In this document: piece after piece, positions 5,958 to 6,816 of the stretch
Numbering within the stretch: position 1 is the stretch's first letter
Layout of the letters: the number at the start of each line of letters is the position of its first letter
Assembly: GCA_003541875.1 (NCBI GenBank)
Contig: DPLS01000392.1
Location: 1 to 6,816 of the forward strand
DNA length: 6,816 nt
From: Bacteroidota bacterium
GTDB lineage: Bacteria > Bacteroidota > Ignavibacteria > UBA10030 > UBA6906
Reading direction: 5' to 3'
Program-made: the position numbers and the translations under genes
The notes under the pieces: model-generated
Seen by the model: only the letters and a program-made list of their open reading frames with translations
What the model was told of the DNA's origin: nothing
The model's database searches: none

Positions 5958-6816
5958 ATGGAGCTAGAAACCTTCAACTACGACAACAAGGTCGTCAAGC
6001 AGTTTGGCATTGCCACTATTGTGTTTGGGGTCGTGGGCATGGTCGTGGGACTGCTTATCGCCCTTCAATTGTATTTTCCAGACCTGAACCTCGGTCCGTT
6101 CCTCACATTTGGTCGGTTGCGTCCACTGCATACGAACGCCGTGATCTTTGCATTCGTCGGCAACGCGATGTTCATGGGGCTCTACTATTCGCTCCAACGC
6201 CTGTGCAAAGCGAGGATGTTCAGTGACACGCTGAGCCAGATTCACTTCTGGGGCTGGCAACTCATCATTGTCCTTGCAGCCCTGTCATTGCCATCAGGCA
6301 TTACTACAAGCAAAGAATACGCCGAGCTTGAATGGCCTATCGATATCGCGATCGCTGTCGTGTGGGTCGTGTTTGCAATCAACATGTTCGGCACGATCAT
6401 CAAGCGGCGCGAGCACCACATGTATGTCGCCATCTGGTTCTACATTGCCACGGTCGTGACAGTCGCTGTGCTCCAAATTGGAAACTCGATTGAGATTCCT
6501 GTATCGCTGTTCAAGAGTTATCCCGTGTATGCAGGTGTGCAAGACGCACTCGTTCAATGGTGGTACGGCCATAACGCGGTGGCGTTCTTTCTCACAACAC
6601 CGTGGCTTGGCCTGATGTATTACTACTTACCAAAGGCCGCCAACCGCCCTGTCTATTCGTACCGATTGTCCATCGTTCACTTCTGGGCACTCATCTTCCT
6701 CTACATTTGGGCCGGACCTCATCACCTGCTCTACACTGCACTTCCCGACTGGGCGCAGTCACTGGGAACCGTCTTCAGCATCATGTTGCTTGCACCTTCG
6801 TGGGGCGGTATGATCA
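5958..6816 (+). CDS. ccoN: CcoN: catalytic haem-copper subunit I of cbb3-type cytochrome c oxidase (partial, C-terminus beyond the window)
   Basis: This membrane subunit reduces oxygen to water at the haem b3-CuB centre and pumps protons. I read 286 uninterrupted codons from ATG 5958 ([10 protein letters not shown]) to the window edge. Conserved landmarks: [16 protein letters not shown] with low-spin haem b ligand His58; QIHFWGWQ (94-101); [14 protein letters not shown] with CuB ligand His205 and no following Tyr at the A-family position, as in C-type oxidases; [18 protein letters not shown] with CuB ligands His255 and His256; and LAPSWGGMI at the edge. At least six hydrophobic helices are covered. 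The remaining part, with the haem b3 and second haem b ligands, and any fused or separate CcoO, lies outside. It follows ccoS after 66 bases with no strong ribosome site; ATG 5958 is chosen because the conserved N-terminal YDNK begins right after it. Confidence 0.95.
   Translation, partial: MELETFNYDNKVVKQFGIATIVFGVVGMVVGLLIALQLYFPDLNLGPFLTFGRLRPLHTNAVIFAFVGNAMFMGLYYSLQRLCKARMFSDTLSQIHFWGWQLIIVLAALSLPSGITTSKEYAELEWPIDIAIAVVWVVFAINMFGTIIKRREHHMYVAIWFYIATVVTVAVLQIGNSIEIPVSLFKSYPVYAGVQDALVQWWYGHNAVAFFLTTPWLGLMYYYLPKAANRPVYSYRLSIVHFWALIFLYIWAGPHHLLYTALPDWAQSLGTVFSIMLLAPSWGGMI

Noticed and set aside
1..6816. CRISPR array, tRNA/rRNA, insertion sequence or phage genes
   Set aside because: No spaced repeat array, cloverleaf, transposase frame or terminal inverted repeat was seen; all substantial coding space is explained by respiratory genes.

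Overview
The window carries two divergently oriented respiratory gene clusters typical of an aerobic or microaerobic bacterium of the Bacteroidota/Chlorobiota group (Ignavibacteria- or Kapabacteria-like). This placement is inferred from three things: the ActA-ActB architecture, in which a pentaheme cytochrome precedes an extended-leader 'Tat-variant' molybdopterin-like subunit; the gene order ccoI-ccoS-ccoN, which resembles Bacteroidota cbb3 loci; and the CcoN sequence style. Base composition looks close to half GC. No RNA gene, CRISPR array, insertion sequence or phage gene was seen.

Left part, minus strand (2686 down to the left edge): the start of an alternative complex III (ACIII, quinol:electron-acceptor oxidoreductase) operon. 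It holds actA (pentaheme c-type cytochrome with an N-terminal membrane anchor), a 75-residue twin-arginine protein of unknown function, and actB (molybdopterin-oxidoreductase-like/iron-sulfur subunit, cut by the window edge). Junctions are very tight: a Shine-Dalgarno overlaps the actA stop codon, and the small gene's stop lies 1 base from, or overlaps, the actB start.

Middle (2687-3233): a 547-base divergent intergenic region without a convincing gene. It must hold the control signals for both clusters. It contains nested direct and inverted repeats (3088-3169) and a run of ten T just before the ccoI start.

Right part, plus strand (3234 to the right edge): cbb3-type cytochrome c oxidase assembly and structural genes. 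ccoI (copper P1B-type ATPase) is interrupted by an in-frame TAG at 5478-5480. The same frame continues for 62 well-conserved codons that encode the last two membrane helices, with the copper-ligand motifs YN and MxxSS. ccoS abuts it (TAAATG), and ccoN (catalytic subunit) follows and runs off the window.

How the genes would work together: ACIII oxidises quinol and passes electrons to c-type haems; the cbb3 oxidase reduces oxygen with them; CcoI supplies copper for its haem-copper centre and CcoS supports its cofactor assembly. The most notable observations are the amber codon in an otherwise intact ccoI and the unexplained small Tat protein wedged between actA and actB, whose canonical RR motif contrasts with the RK variant in ActB.
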